The notes under the pieces are model-generated. The model saw only the letters and a program-made list of their open reading frames with translations. It was not told the DNA's origin and searched no databases. This document shows positions 36,013-44,494 of a DNA stretch of 64,000 nt, in pieces. The number at the start of each line of letters is the position of its first letter. The first letter of the stretch is position 1. Origin of the DNA: Rhodanobacter sp. ANJX3 (GTDB taxonomy: Bacteria; Pseudomonadota; Gammaproteobacteria; Xanthomonadales; Rhodanobacteraceae); the NCBI RefSeq assembly GCF_014200755.1, contig NZ_JACHCM010000002.1, positions 744,001-808,000 on the forward strand, written 5' to 3'. The position numbers were made by a program, and so were the translations under genes.

Positions 36013-36648
36013 ATGAACCGTCTGGATTCTCGCATGAAGCTCCTTCATCCCAAGCACCTCGCCCTGCTCTTCCTTCTGCTCGCGCTGGGGACGCTGGTGG
36101 GATGTCATCGCGACGAGAAGCTGCCGTTCCGGCTGACCGACGTCAGCGGCCACATGCCCGACCTCGATTTCAAGCTCACCGACGATCACGGCAAGCCGGT
36201 CACCGGCACGGATTATCGCGGCAAGGTCGTGGTGCTGTATTTCGGCTACACCCACTGCCCCGACGTCTGCCCGCTGACCATGGCGCAGTTGCACGTGGTG
36301 ATGCAGCGGCTGGGGCCGCTGGCGGACAAGGCACGGATCTTGTTCGTCAGCGTCGATCCGACGCGCGACACGCCGCCCGTGATGCATGCCTACGTGAATG
36401 CGTTCGACCCACGCGCCGTCGGCCTGACCGGTGATCCGCGCGACATCGAAGCGCTGAGCAAGCGCTATCGCTCGGCGTATACGCGCGAGCCGGACGGCAA
36501 GGACGGCAATTACGAAGTCAGCCACAGCTCGGCCATGTACGTCTTCGACAGCAAGGGCGCGGCGCGCGTGCTGGCCACACCGGCCGACTCCCAGGATGAT
36601 CTGGTGCACGATCTGCACCTGCTGCTCGACAACGGAAACCCATCATGA
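36013..36648 (+). CDS. SCO1/SenC family copper chaperone lipoprotein
   Basis: 211 residues from ATG 36013 (another ATG at 36034). Lipobox LVGC with Cys31, then a thioredoxin-fold domain with the copper-binding C-P-D-V-C (Cys82, Cys86) and a later His in YEVSHSSAMYV. SCO proteins deliver or reduce copper for the CuA centre of cytochrome oxidase. Coupled to the PCuAC gene by an ATGA overlap, and near ctaG, forming an oxidase copper-assembly group. Confidence 0.92.
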   Translation: MNRLDSRMKLLHPKHLALLFLLLALGTLVGCHRDEKLPFRLTDVSGHMPDLDFKLTDDHGKPVTGTDYRGKVVVLYFGYTHCPDVCPLTMAQLHVVMQRLGPLADKARILFVSVDPTRDTPPVMHAYVNAFDPRAVGLTGDPRDIEALSKRYRSAYTREPDGKDGNYEVSHSSAMYVFDSKGAARVLATPADSQDDLVHDLHLLLDNGNPS

Positions 36649-37097
36649 AGCCACAGGCACTGCTGTTTCTCGTGACCGGATTGCTGCTGACCGGCGCTGC
36701 CCAGGCCACTGAGGCCGAACACGTTCGAGCCAGCCACGCATGGCTGCGCGTGCTGCCGGGCGAGCTGCCCGCCGGCGCGTATGTCACGCTGGAAAATAGC
36801 GGCGATCAGCCGGTCGCCCTGAAAGGCGCCAGTAGCGACGCTTACGCCGACGTGATGTTGCACCAAAGTTCCAGCGAGGGCGGCATGAGCCGCATGGCCA
36901 TGGTCGACTCGGTGACCGTACCGGCGCACGGCACAGCCACACTGGCGCCGGCCGGCTACCACCTCATGCTGATGAAGTCGACGCATCCGGTGAAGCCCGG
37001 CGACACGGTTCGCATGAACTTGAAATTCGCCGATGGCAGCACGCTGGTTACCGATTTCGTGGCCCGCCCCGCCAATGCGGTGGATGCCGGTAGCTAA
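36645..37097 (+). CDS. PCu(A)C periplasmic copper chaperone
   Basis: 150 residues, with a signal peptide ending AAQATEA. Copper ligands are in the family pattern: DVMLHQSSSEGGMSRM (His and Met) and GYHLMLM (His-x-Met). It hands Cu(I) to SCO or to the CuA subunit of cytochrome oxidase. Its start overlaps the SCO stop. Confidence 0.93.
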   Translation: MKPQALLFLVTGLLLTGAAQATEAEHVRASHAWLRVLPGELPAGAYVTLENSGDQPVALKGASSDAYADVMLHQSSSEGGMSRMAMVDSVTVPAHGTATLAPAGYHLMLMKSTHPVKPGDTVRMNLKFADGSTLVTDFVARPANAVDAGS

Positions 37098-37108
37098 AGC
37101 CTTCCGGA

Positions 37109-37984
37109 TTACTTGTTCAATACGGTGCCGCTGGATGAGCGAACGATCGCCTGCCGAGGTACGCGGCGCGGCAGGCGGCCGTGGCGCGACAGCCACAGCC
37201 ACTGTCGCAGGGCCATCAGTCCGCCGATGGATTCGATCAGCGCTGCCGGCACCCAGGTGATCACGCCGCCGATCAGCTGACCGGTCAGCACGTTGAAGGT
37301 AAACGCGCGCCCGCAGATTTCGAAGATGGGATAAAGGTCGGTTTTCGAAAACGTGACGATGGCGCCGGCCAGAATCTGCGGCGTCATGGTGATCGCCGGC
37401 GACAGCACGCGCAGCCCGGCGATCATGCGGCCGGGCGGATGCGGCCGGTGGTCGAGCACCAGCGACCAGTAGGCGAAGCCGCTGATCAGCATCGTCCAGT
37501 TCATGAAACGGTACACGCGCCAGTCCAGCATGGCCGTGGTCTGCAGCGACGGGATCAGCCAGATCAGGATGAAGCCGATGAACATCACCGTCGCCACCGC
37601 CGGATTCAGCAGCACGCCCATCACCAAGCGCCACGGCCACGATCGCTGCAGCGGCCGCAGCACACGTACGCGAAACGCCAGCGGCAGACCGGCGCGCAGC
37701 ACGCTGGCCGGATACGCCGTGACGATCAGCAGCGGCGCCAGATGATGCAGCAGCACCTGCTGGATGCGGTGCATGAAGAACTCGTGCTCGGCGTAATAGT
37801 CCAGATACGTCTGCAGCGACAGGTAGATGATCGCCATGCCGATCCAGAACACCAGCTGCCGGCTGAAGCTCACCGTCAGCCGACGGCTGCCGCGCACGTA
37901 CAGCACGCAGGTGGCGAGAAAAACCGCGAGAAAAACCCACGAAAACTCCCACGGCACCACCCATTTCAGCAGCGTGGCGATCAC
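37109..37984 (-). CDS. ctaG: CtaG-type (caa3) cytochrome c oxidase assembly protein
   Basis: 291 residues, seven or so membrane helices. Features of PF09678: AEHEFFMHRIQQVLLHHLAPLLIV with several histidines, LDHRPHPP, MTPQILAGAIVTFSKTDLYPIFEICGR. Distinct from the Cox11-type CtaG. It lies 28 bases after the Gld-type ABC operon and converges with the SCO-PCuAC pair, so its link to copper insertion is supported by context. Confidence 0.87.
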   Translation of the reverse strand: MIATLLKWVVPWEFSWVFLAVFLATCVLYVRGSRRLTVSFSRQLVFWIGMAIIYLSLQTYLDYYAEHEFFMHRIQQVLLHHLAPLLIVTAYPASVLRAGLPLAFRVRVLRPLQRSWPWRLVMGVLLNPAVATVMFIGFILIWLIPSLQTTAMLDWRVYRFMNWTMLISGFAYWSLVLDHRPHPPGRMIAGLRVLSPAITMTPQILAGAIVTFSKTDLYPIFEICGRAFTFNVLTGQLIGGVITWVPAALIESIGGLMALRQWLWLSRHGRLPRRVPRQAIVRSSSGTVLNK

Positions 37985-38012
37985 TCAAGCACCTGGCCCA
38001 AGGTCGGCGCCA

Positions 38013-39980
38013 TCAGCGGCGCTCGCGACTGCGCCGGGATCGACGCCAGCCGTATAGCAGTCCAAACGCAATCACCAGTATCGGCACCAGCACGATATTG
38101 ATGAACTTCAGGCGGAAGCCCAGCCGGTCGATCTCCGCGTTGAGCTGGTGCTGCACGTCGCGCAGCTCCTTGTTGATGGCCAGCTGACGCTGCCGGAACT
38201 GCTCGATCTCGCGCCGCTGCTCGGTACTGGCGGTGCTGGGCTGGCTGCTCTTGGCCGGCTGCAGCTCTTCCAGGCGGCGACGCGTCTCGGCCAGCTGCTG
38301 TTCCAGCTCGTGCTCTTTCTGCAGAAACTTCTGATCGGCCACGTTGCGCAGCGCCTGCACGCGGGTAAACGGCCGCTGCGAGGTCGAACGCCCGCGTATC
38401 GAAAGCAGCGCCGACGATCCGCTGAGATTGTCGACCAGGTTGGTGACGAAATCGCCGTTGTTGGCGAACACCCTCAGCATCGTTTGACCCAGAATATTCT
38501 GCGGCTCGACCCACAGCCGGTCGCTCAGCATGTCGGTATCGGCCACCAACACCACCTCGGCATTCGGCACGGACACCGAAAGATGCCCCGCCTTACCGGC
38601 GCGTTCGGGAAACGCCGAATCGAACGGGCCGCGCAGCCGCGCCGCCAGTACGTAGTGCGCATTGTCCGGCTTGTAGCCCTGCAGCAGCTGGGTCGGATCG
38701 TTGCTTGCCGCCATCACCCGCTGGGTCGACACCAGTTCGGCTTCGGCGCTGCTCTGGAACAGCGGAATCAGGCGCGTGCGCGCATTCGGCGCCAGATCGA
38801 AATGACCGGCATTGGATACGTCGATGCGCTGCAGGCTGGCGGTGATGACATCGTTGCGGTTGAGCTCCTGCGAGCCCAGCCCGAGCATGGCCGGATGATT
38901 GAAGCTATTGCCGCCCTGCTCGATCGACAGCATGCGCGCGCGGTCCAGCACGACCTTTGTCGGATCGAAAAGCACACCCCACGCCGCGAACAGGCGCGGC
39001 AGATCCGAGCTCTGATCGGGCTGGCCGCCGCCAACCAAGCTGGATGCATCGGTGCCGGTGTCAAGTTCGGCGTCAGGATCCACAAAAACCGCCAGATGCC
39101 CGCCGCGGAGCACGTACTGGTCGATCGCATACTGCGCGTCGGCCGACAGGTGGCGCGGCTGGATCAGCAGCAATACCTTGATCTTTTCATCGACCTGCTT
39201 GAGCTTGTCCGCATCCAGTCTTTTGACATCGAACAGCTGCCCGAGCTGCTGCAGCACCGCCCACGGCTGCTCGCCCAGTACGGGGTTACCGTCGATCGGC
39301 AGCAAGCTGATCACGCCGATCTCCGGCTTGCTGGTCTGGTTCAGCTCATACAGCAGCTTGGCCACGTCGTATTCGAGAAACGCCTCGCGGGCCGGATCGA
39401 AAAACGGGATCGACAACGCCCGCTCCACCGGCCGATCTTCGGTTGCATCGCCATCCGCTGCCGCGGCATCTGCAGGCGCGCCGTCGTTGGTGGCGGCCAC
39501 CGCGGTGCCGGCGAGGCCGAAAAACATCCGCTCGCCGTTGGTGCCGCCGCTGGCCGCGGTGAGGCCACTGCCTTCCGCGCTGGCCTCGTCGTCGGAGTAA
39601 GGCACCGGGTCGACGATCTGCAGCTGTATACGCCCGTGCGAACGCGCCACCATTTCCTGCAGCATTTCGCTGACGCGCTGCTCGTAGCTGCGCAGCTGCG
39701 GCAGATCGCGTGCCGCGTGGTCGGAAAAATACAGGGTGATTTTCAGCGGACGCTGCAGCGTATCGATGATGTGCAGCGCGCCAGGGGTGAGGGTGTACAG
39801 CTGGTCGGTGGTGAGATCGATGCGCGAGGCACGCAGCCAACGGCTGGTCGTGACGATCAGCGACGCAAAAATCAGCATCAGCACGATCAGCAGGCCGTAC
39901 AACACGGTGCGCCGACTTGGCCGCAGCAGTGTCGAAAACGCATGGCGCAAACGCTGGCGAATGGAGGGCGATTCGACCAT
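38013..39980 (-). CDS. GldG-like ABC transporter auxiliary protein
   Basis: 655 residues. One N-terminal membrane helix (VLYGLLIVLMLIFASLIVTTSRWL), a large periplasmic part starting IDLTTDQLYTLTPGALHIIDTLQRPLKITLYFS typical of the GldG/ABC-type uncharacterised family, a coiled coil around LQKEHELEQQLAETRRRLEEL, and a C-terminal membrane helix before a basic tail. It follows the permease by three bases. In Bacteroidetes GldAFG acts in gliding; in proteobacteria the role is unknown. Confidence 0.88.
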   Translation of the reverse strand: MVESPSIRQRLRHAFSTLLRPSRRTVLYGLLIVLMLIFASLIVTTSRWLRASRIDLTTDQLYTLTPGALHIIDTLQRPLKITLYFSDHAARDLPQLRSYEQRVSEMLQEMVARSHGRIQLQIVDPVPYSDDEASAEGSGLTAASGGTNGERMFFGLAGTAVAATNDGAPADAAAADGDATEDRPVERALSIPFFDPAREAFLEYDVAKLLYELNQTSKPEIGVISLLPIDGNPVLGEQPWAVLQQLGQLFDVKRLDADKLKQVDEKIKVLLLIQPRHLSADAQYAIDQYVLRGGHLAVFVDPDAELDTGTDASSLVGGGQPDQSSDLPRLFAAWGVLFDPTKVVLDRARMLSIEQGGNSFNHPAMLGLGSQELNRNDVITASLQRIDVSNAGHFDLAPNARTRLIPLFQSSAEAELVSTQRVMAASNDPTQLLQGYKPDNAHYVLAARLRGPFDSAFPERAGKAGHLSVSVPNAEVVLVADTDMLSDRLWVEPQNILGQTMLRVFANNGDFVTNLVDNLSGSSALLSIRGRSTSQRPFTRVQALRNVADQKFLQKEHELEQQLAETRRRLEELQPAKSSQPSTASTEQRREIEQFRQRQLAINKELRDVQHQLNAEIDRLGFRLKFINIVLVPILVIAFGLLYGWRRSRRSRERR

Positions 39981-39983
39981 GGC

Positions 39984-40718
39984 TCAGCGCGTCCGCTTCA
40001 GGTCGAGCAGCAGCACGCCGGCGATCAGCCAGCCGATCATGCTGATCAGGAAATACAGCAGGTCACGCACATCGAGCACGCCGCGCGAGATCGCATCGAA
40101 ATGCTGCAGCATGCTCAGATGCGCGATGGCGTGCACCAGCTTGCGCGGCAGCGCGCCCTGAAAAAAGTCCAGCACCTGCGGCTGCCCGGCCAGTATCAAC
40201 AGTACGCAGACCAGCGCGGTGAGGATGAACGCCACCACCTGGCTGCGCGTCAGCGCCGACAGGCAGGCGCCGATGGCAATGAAGGTACCAGCCATCAGCC
40301 AGCTGCCCAGATAGCCGGCGGCGATCACGCCGTTGTCGGGGGCGCCCAGATAATCGACGGTGATCCAGATCGGAAAAGTCAGCCCCAGCGCCAGCCCGAT
40401 AAATAGCCACGCCGCCAGAAACTTGCCCAGCATGGCCTGCCACAATGTCAACGGCAGGGTCAGCAACAGCTCCAGCGTGCCGCCCTTGGCTTCCTCCGCC
40501 CACATGCGCATGGTGATCGCCGGTACCAGGATCAGGTATAGCCACGGATGCATCACAAAGAACGGCTGCAGGTCGGCCTGTTCGCGCTCGTAGAAGTCGC
40601 CGGCGTAGAAGGTGAGCGTGCCCGCCAGCACCAGAAAAATCACCAGAAACACGTACGCTACGGGCGTGACGAAATAGCTGCGCAGCTCGCGCCGCATCAC
40701 GGCGGCGATCGGACTCAT
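39984..40718 (-). CDS. ABC-2 type permease (GldF-like)
   Basis: 244 residues with six membrane helices. Start MSPIAAVMRRELRSYFVTPVAYVFLVIFLVLAG and the pattern WAEEAKGGTLELLLTLPLT are characteristic of GldF/NosY-type permeases. Its ATG overlaps the stop of the ATPase gene by four bases. Confidence 0.9.
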   Translation of the reverse strand: MSPIAAVMRRELRSYFVTPVAYVFLVIFLVLAGTLTFYAGDFYEREQADLQPFFVMHPWLYLILVPAITMRMWAEEAKGGTLELLLTLPLTLWQAMLGKFLAAWLFIGLALGLTFPIWITVDYLGAPDNGVIAAGYLGSWLMAGTFIAIGACLSALTRSQVVAFILTALVCVLLILAGQPQVLDFFQGALPRKLVHAIAHLSMLQHFDAISRGVLDVRDLLYFLISMIGWLIAGVLLLDLKRTR

Positions 40719-41674
40719 GCGTTCACTCCGGCTACCGCGTCGCGTGCGCCGTCGGTTTCCTGCGTGGTGATCTGACGGAACACTTCATCCAGGCGGCCAC
40801 GCTCCAGCTGGATCTCCGACACCTCCAGACCCTGCTCGCGCAGCAGCCTTTCCACCGGCTCCAGAATGCGTTCGCCGACTTTAGGAAACACCGTGATGCG
40901 CCCATCCAGCGGATCGACCTCGATCGAGGCCACCTGCGGCAGGCGGCCAAGCATTTCCTGCGACATGCCGCTGCCCGGTGCACTGAACGACACCGCGCCG
41001 TGATAGCGCGAGCGCTGCTCCAGCTCGGCCGGCGTGGCGTCAGCCAGCAGCTTGCCGCGGGCGATGATCACCACGCGATTGCACAGCGCATGCACTTCTT
41101 CCAGCAGATGCGTGGAAATCAGAATCGTGCGCTCGCGCGCCATCGTGTCGATCAGCTGACGCACCGCATGCTTCTGATTCGGGTCGAGGCCGTCGGTGGG
41201 CTCGTCCAGCATCAGCACCGGCGGATCGTGCAGGATCGCCTGGGCCAGACCCACGCGCCGCCGCAGGCCTTTGGACAACGTATCGATGCACAGCCCGAGT
41301 ACGTCCTCCAACTGCAGCCGCTGCACTACCTCGTCAAACCGGCGGTACGCGGCATCCGCCTTCAGTCCGCGCATGCGCACGATGAACTGCAGGAACTCGC
41401 GCACCGTCATTTCGCCATAGCTTGGCGCACCTTCGGGCAGATAGCCGAGCGCGCGCTTGGCCTTCAGCGGCTCGCGAGCCACGTCGTAGCCACACACGCG
41501 GGCGGTGCCCGAGGTGGGAATCAGGAAGCCGGCAATCATGCGCATGGCGGTGGACTTGCCGGCGCCATTGGGACCGAGCAGGCCCAGCACCTGGCCGGGC
41601 TCGACGCGAATGCTCAGCGCATCGACGGCGGTCAAGTGGCCATAGCATCGGGTGAGCTGGTCGGTTTCGATCAT
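40715..41674 (-). CDS. ABC transporter ATP-binding protein (GldA-like)
   Basis: 319 residues. Walker A GPNGAGKST, signature LSKGLRRRVGLAQAI (a variant of LSGGQ), Walker B VLMLDEPTDGLDP. A C-terminal extension of about 90 residues is typical of ABC-2 export ATPases. First gene of the ATPase-permease-GldG operon, which may extend into ctaG. Confidence 0.92.
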   Translation of the reverse strand: MIETDQLTRCYGHLTAVDALSIRVEPGQVLGLLGPNGAGKSTAMRMIAGFLIPTSGTARVCGYDVAREPLKAKRALGYLPEGAPSYGEMTVREFLQFIVRMRGLKADAAYRRFDEVVQRLQLEDVLGLCIDTLSKGLRRRVGLAQAILHDPPVLMLDEPTDGLDPNQKHAVRQLIDTMARERTILISTHLLEEVHALCNRVVIIARGKLLADATPAELEQRSRYHGAVSFSAPGSGMSQEMLGRLPQVASIEVDPLDGRITVFPKVGERILEPVERLLREQGLEVSEIQLERGRLDEVFRQITTQETDGARDAVAGVNA

Positions 41675-41851
41675 ATCCGCGAAAAAAGAGGTGCTAAGCG
41701 AATCATCGCATGCCCGTGATAACGATCAGCGGCGCGCCATGAGCCGCTTCAACGCCGCCGGTTTCAATCATGGCCACGGCCATGTGGCGTAAGAGGCCTC
41801 AGCATCGGACCGCGTTGCCGGCGGCCGCCAATCCCCGATAGGCCCGTCGAT

Positions 41852-41887
41852 AAAAACAAAAGGCTCTCCCTGAGCGGAAGAGCCTTT
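41852..41887 (-). terminator. Rho-independent terminator after the SRPBCC protein gene
   Basis: AAAGGCTCT and AGAGCCTTT pair around an 11-base loop; the minus strand continues TGTTTTTA. Confidence 0.85.
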
Positions 41888-41908
41888 CGATGATCGACCG
41901 CGGCGGCC

Positions 41909-43261
41909 TTACTTGCCGACGCTGGCTGCCTGCGCGGGAGCGGCGGCGGTGCCGGCAGCAGCCGGAGCGGCGGCAGCCGGGGAATCGCTATCCGGCGACG
42001 GCGGCTGCATGCCGGCTTCCTGCTCCGGCGTCTGCTGCGGCGCGTTGGTCACCGGCAGGTAGACCTCGTACTTGGCATAGGTGGTGACGTTACCGCCGGC
42101 GTCCTTCACTTCAGGCGTGACCAGGATGTCGTACGAACGATTGACGACGTCGTCGAACTTGTAACCGTGCGTCTGAGCGTACGCCTTCAGCATGTCGCGC
42201 ACCTGCGGCACGCCGGCGAAGGTGCCGTTCCAGACGCCCTTGAGCGCGGAGCCGCCGAACGCCAGTTCGGCGCGCACGTTGCCGTCGATCACGAGGCGAC
42301 CGAAGCGGTCGCGGCTGCCGGGAGCGGCGTTGTCCGTAGCCGGCGCCGCGGCCGTGCTCGATGCGGCCGGCGCGTCCAGCGAAGGTGTCGTGGCGGCGGT
42401 GAGCTGCTGGCTCTGGCCGGCGACGGTCAGCGTACTGGAGTCGATCGCCATCGCAATGTCGAAGGTAAATGTCTCATCGCCGTAGTTGGTGGTGATCAGC
42501 ACGCGCGGGCCGGTGACGTTGACGCCGAGCTTCTTGGCCGCGGCCTGAATCTGGCCGATGGCCTTCTTGGTGGCGTCATCCAGGCCGTCCAGACCGTCCT
42601 TGCGGGCAATCTGGGTGGAAACGAGCAGCACAGGCGCCTGTTGGGTCTGCGCAATGAACGGAATCAGCTTGCTGTAGTCGATGTTCGGCACCGCCGCCAG
42701 CACGTTCTGCAGGTTGTTCAGACTGAACTGGATGAACGAGTCGGGATCGCCGTGGATGTAGAGGTTGGCCATGCGGTTGATCAGGTTCCAACCGTACTTC
42801 ACGTCGTACGACCACTTCACGTCGGTCAGCTGGCCACGGTTGCCCTGGCGGTGCAGATCGAGGGTGAAGTGCTTGTCCAGACCGCGCCAGCTGTTGTCGA
42901 CGTTCCAGACAATGGACGCGTCCTTGGTGTTGCTGTCGATCTTGTCGAAGTTCGGGGTGGCGCTGGCAATGGTCAGGCCGCCGTTGCCGACTTTCGGATC
43001 GGCGCTCTCCCAGCTGACTTCCGAACCGGGGCCGTAGGCCTTGCCGGAGAACTTGAACTCCATCTGCGGATCGTAGGTGTGCAGTACCGAGTAATCCGGG
43101 AAGCGGTGGAAGTTGTCGAGCACGTCGTAGACCTGACGCATGTCCTTGCCGATAACCAGCGAGCGGTCGATATGACCACTACCTGGCATGACCACCGCAG
43201 CCAGCACACCGAGTACGGCGACGATGACCAGGGCTACAAGAAATTCAAGGGCGCGCATCAT
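41909..43261 (-). CDS. membrane-anchored SRPBCC (polyketide cyclase-like) protein
   Basis: 450 residues. One N-terminal helix (LEFLVALVIVAVLGVLAAVVM), then an SRPBCC-type domain (IDRSLVIGKDMRQVYDVLDNFHRFPDYSVLHTYDPQM, GKAYGPGSEVSWES). The middle region (DAMAIDSSTLTVAG-like strands) recalls YdgA/DUF945 proteins. The last 50 residues are Ala/Pro/Gln-rich. Probably periplasmic. The first two codons are both Met. Single gene with its own terminator. Function unknown. Confidence 0.75.
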   Translation of the reverse strand: MMRALEFLVALVIVAVLGVLAAVVMPGSGHIDRSLVIGKDMRQVYDVLDNFHRFPDYSVLHTYDPQMEFKFSGKAYGPGSEVSWESADPKVGNGGLTIASATPNFDKIDSNTKDASIVWNVDNSWRGLDKHFTLDLHRQGNRGQLTDVKWSYDVKYGWNLINRMANLYIHGDPDSFIQFSLNNLQNVLAAVPNIDYSKLIPFIAQTQQAPVLLVSTQIARKDGLDGLDDATKKAIGQIQAAAKKLGVNVTGPRVLITTNYGDETFTFDIAMAIDSSTLTVAGQSQQLTAATTPSLDAPAASSTAAAPATDNAAPGSRDRFGRLVIDGNVRAELAFGGSALKGVWNGTFAGVPQVRDMLKAYAQTHGYKFDDVVNRSYDILVTPEVKDAGGNVTTYAKYEVYLPVTNAPQQTPEQEAGMQPPSPDSDSPAAAAPAAAGTAAAPAQAASVGK

Positions 43262-43539
43262 TCCAGAGTTCTCCGAGCGTCTCTACGCCATACCTAACTA
43301 AAGAGGGGTTGCCGGCTGTAGCACCCGTTGGGCCACAGTGACGACGAGGTCCGGCACATGCCGAGCTTACGGATGTTACTTGCTCGCGCGCTTGAACGCC
43401 ACGACGTTTTCCCGGGCTCGACAAAACGCGCAAACCCAGCTGCAGCGCCCGTGCCCACCTCGTCGACCCAGCGCAAATTTCGTCGCGTCGCAACAAAATC
43501 CCGGTCAAAAGCGGAGCTGTTCACCGACGCAAAAACTTA
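43262..43539. other. intergenic stretch with no recognised feature
   Basis: Together with the repeat element after it, this makes a 437-base gap between genes. I see no convincing gene, RNA or terminator in this part; it should contain the promoter of the SRPBCC gene. Confidence 0.5.
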
Positions 43540-43698
43540 GAGCCTGTTCAAAGTCTCCGCGTGGCCCGCACCGGGAGCTGTTTGCACGCAGGCCAAGGAA
43601 GAACGAGGGAGTGGACGTCCGTCCACGACCGAGTGATGACGCCGGATGGCGGGCAAACAGCTCCCGGCGCGAGCTACGTGGAGACTTTGAACAGGCTC
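43540..43698. repeat. MITE-like palindromic element, copy 2 (159 bp)
   Basis: The ends are exact inverses over GAGCCTGTTCAAAGTCTCC. Further in, CCGGGAGCTGTTTGC pairs with its inverse at the right. TTA flanks both sides (43537-43539, 43699-43701); the right TTA is the stop codon (TAA) of the response regulator gene on the minus strand. The left arm here (CGCGTGGCCCGC) matches the right arm of copy 1, and the right arm (CACGTAGCTCGC inverted) matches the left arm of copy 1, so the two copies are in opposite orientation. Confidence 0.8.
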
Positions 43699-44340
43699 TT
43701 AGACGATGCCCAGTTCCAGCGCCTTCAGCACCGCGCGGGTGCGGTCGCGCACGCCCAGCTTGGAAAGGATGTTGGAGACGTGGTTCTTGACCGTGCCTTC
43801 GGCCACTTTCAGCGAGTTGGCGATTTCCTTGTTGCTGTAGCCACCGGACAGCAGGCGCAGAATCTCGGTCTCGCGCTCGGTCAGCGGATCGGGCTGCTCC
43901 AGGCTGGTGAACTGGTTATGCATGCGCGACACGCCGGCCATCAGCCGCTGCGTCACCATCGGCGCCACCAGCGAGCCGCCGCCGGCCACCGTGCGCACCG
44001 CCTCGACCAGCTGTTCCAGCGACACATCCTTCAGCAGATAACCGCGCGCGCCGGCCTTGAGCCCCTGCAGCACCAGCTGATCGTCGTCGAAGGTGGTCAG
44101 GATGATCGTGGGCGGCAGCTCGTTACGCGCCGACAGCGCCTGCAGCACCTCGAGCCCGCTCATATTGGGCATACGCAGATCCAGCAGTACCACGTCGGGC
44201 TTGATACGCGGAATATCCACTACCGCCTGGGCGCCGTCGGCGCACTCGGCGATCACCCGAATATCTTCGGAAAGATCGAGCAGCGAACGCACGCCTTGGC
44301 GCACCAGATTCTGGTCGTCGACGAGACAAACGGAAATCAT
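43699..44340 (-). CDS. NarL/FixJ-family response regulator
   Basis: 213 residues. Receiver domain with acidic pair VDDQ and phosphorylation site Asp54 (VVLLDLRMP), TT and Lys positions in ILTTFDDDQ and YLLKDV. C-terminal LuxR-type helix-turn-helix: LTERETEILRLLSGGYSNKEIANSLKVAEGTVKNHVSNILSKL. Its stop codon abuts the MITE-like element. The sensor kinase gene is 154 bases upstream on the same strand. Confidence 0.92.
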   Translation of the reverse strand: MISVCLVDDQNLVRQGVRSLLDLSEDIRVIAECADGAQAVVDIPRIKPDVVLLDLRMPNMSGLEVLQALSARNELPPTIILTTFDDDQLVLQGLKAGARGYLLKDVSLEQLVEAVRTVAGGGSLVAPMVTQRLMAGVSRMHNQFTSLEQPDPLTERETEILRLLSGGYSNKEIANSLKVAEGTVKNHVSNILSKLGVRDRTRAVLKALELGIV

Positions 44341-44494
44341 CGCGAATCCTCGGACAAACGTTTCAGACAGTCATGAGCTCGGCGAAAGCAGCCCGCCATA
44401 CAACGAGTGGACCGATGCTCGATAGACGCAACGCGTGCGGCGACCCTGCCCCAGCCGACAGTGCCCATTCTTGCACGACCACCGAGGCCGGCGG

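Noticed and set aside
43338-43790. 150-codon open frame through the second element
   Set aside because: It runs from intergenic DNA through the repeat into the response regulator antisense; not a gene.
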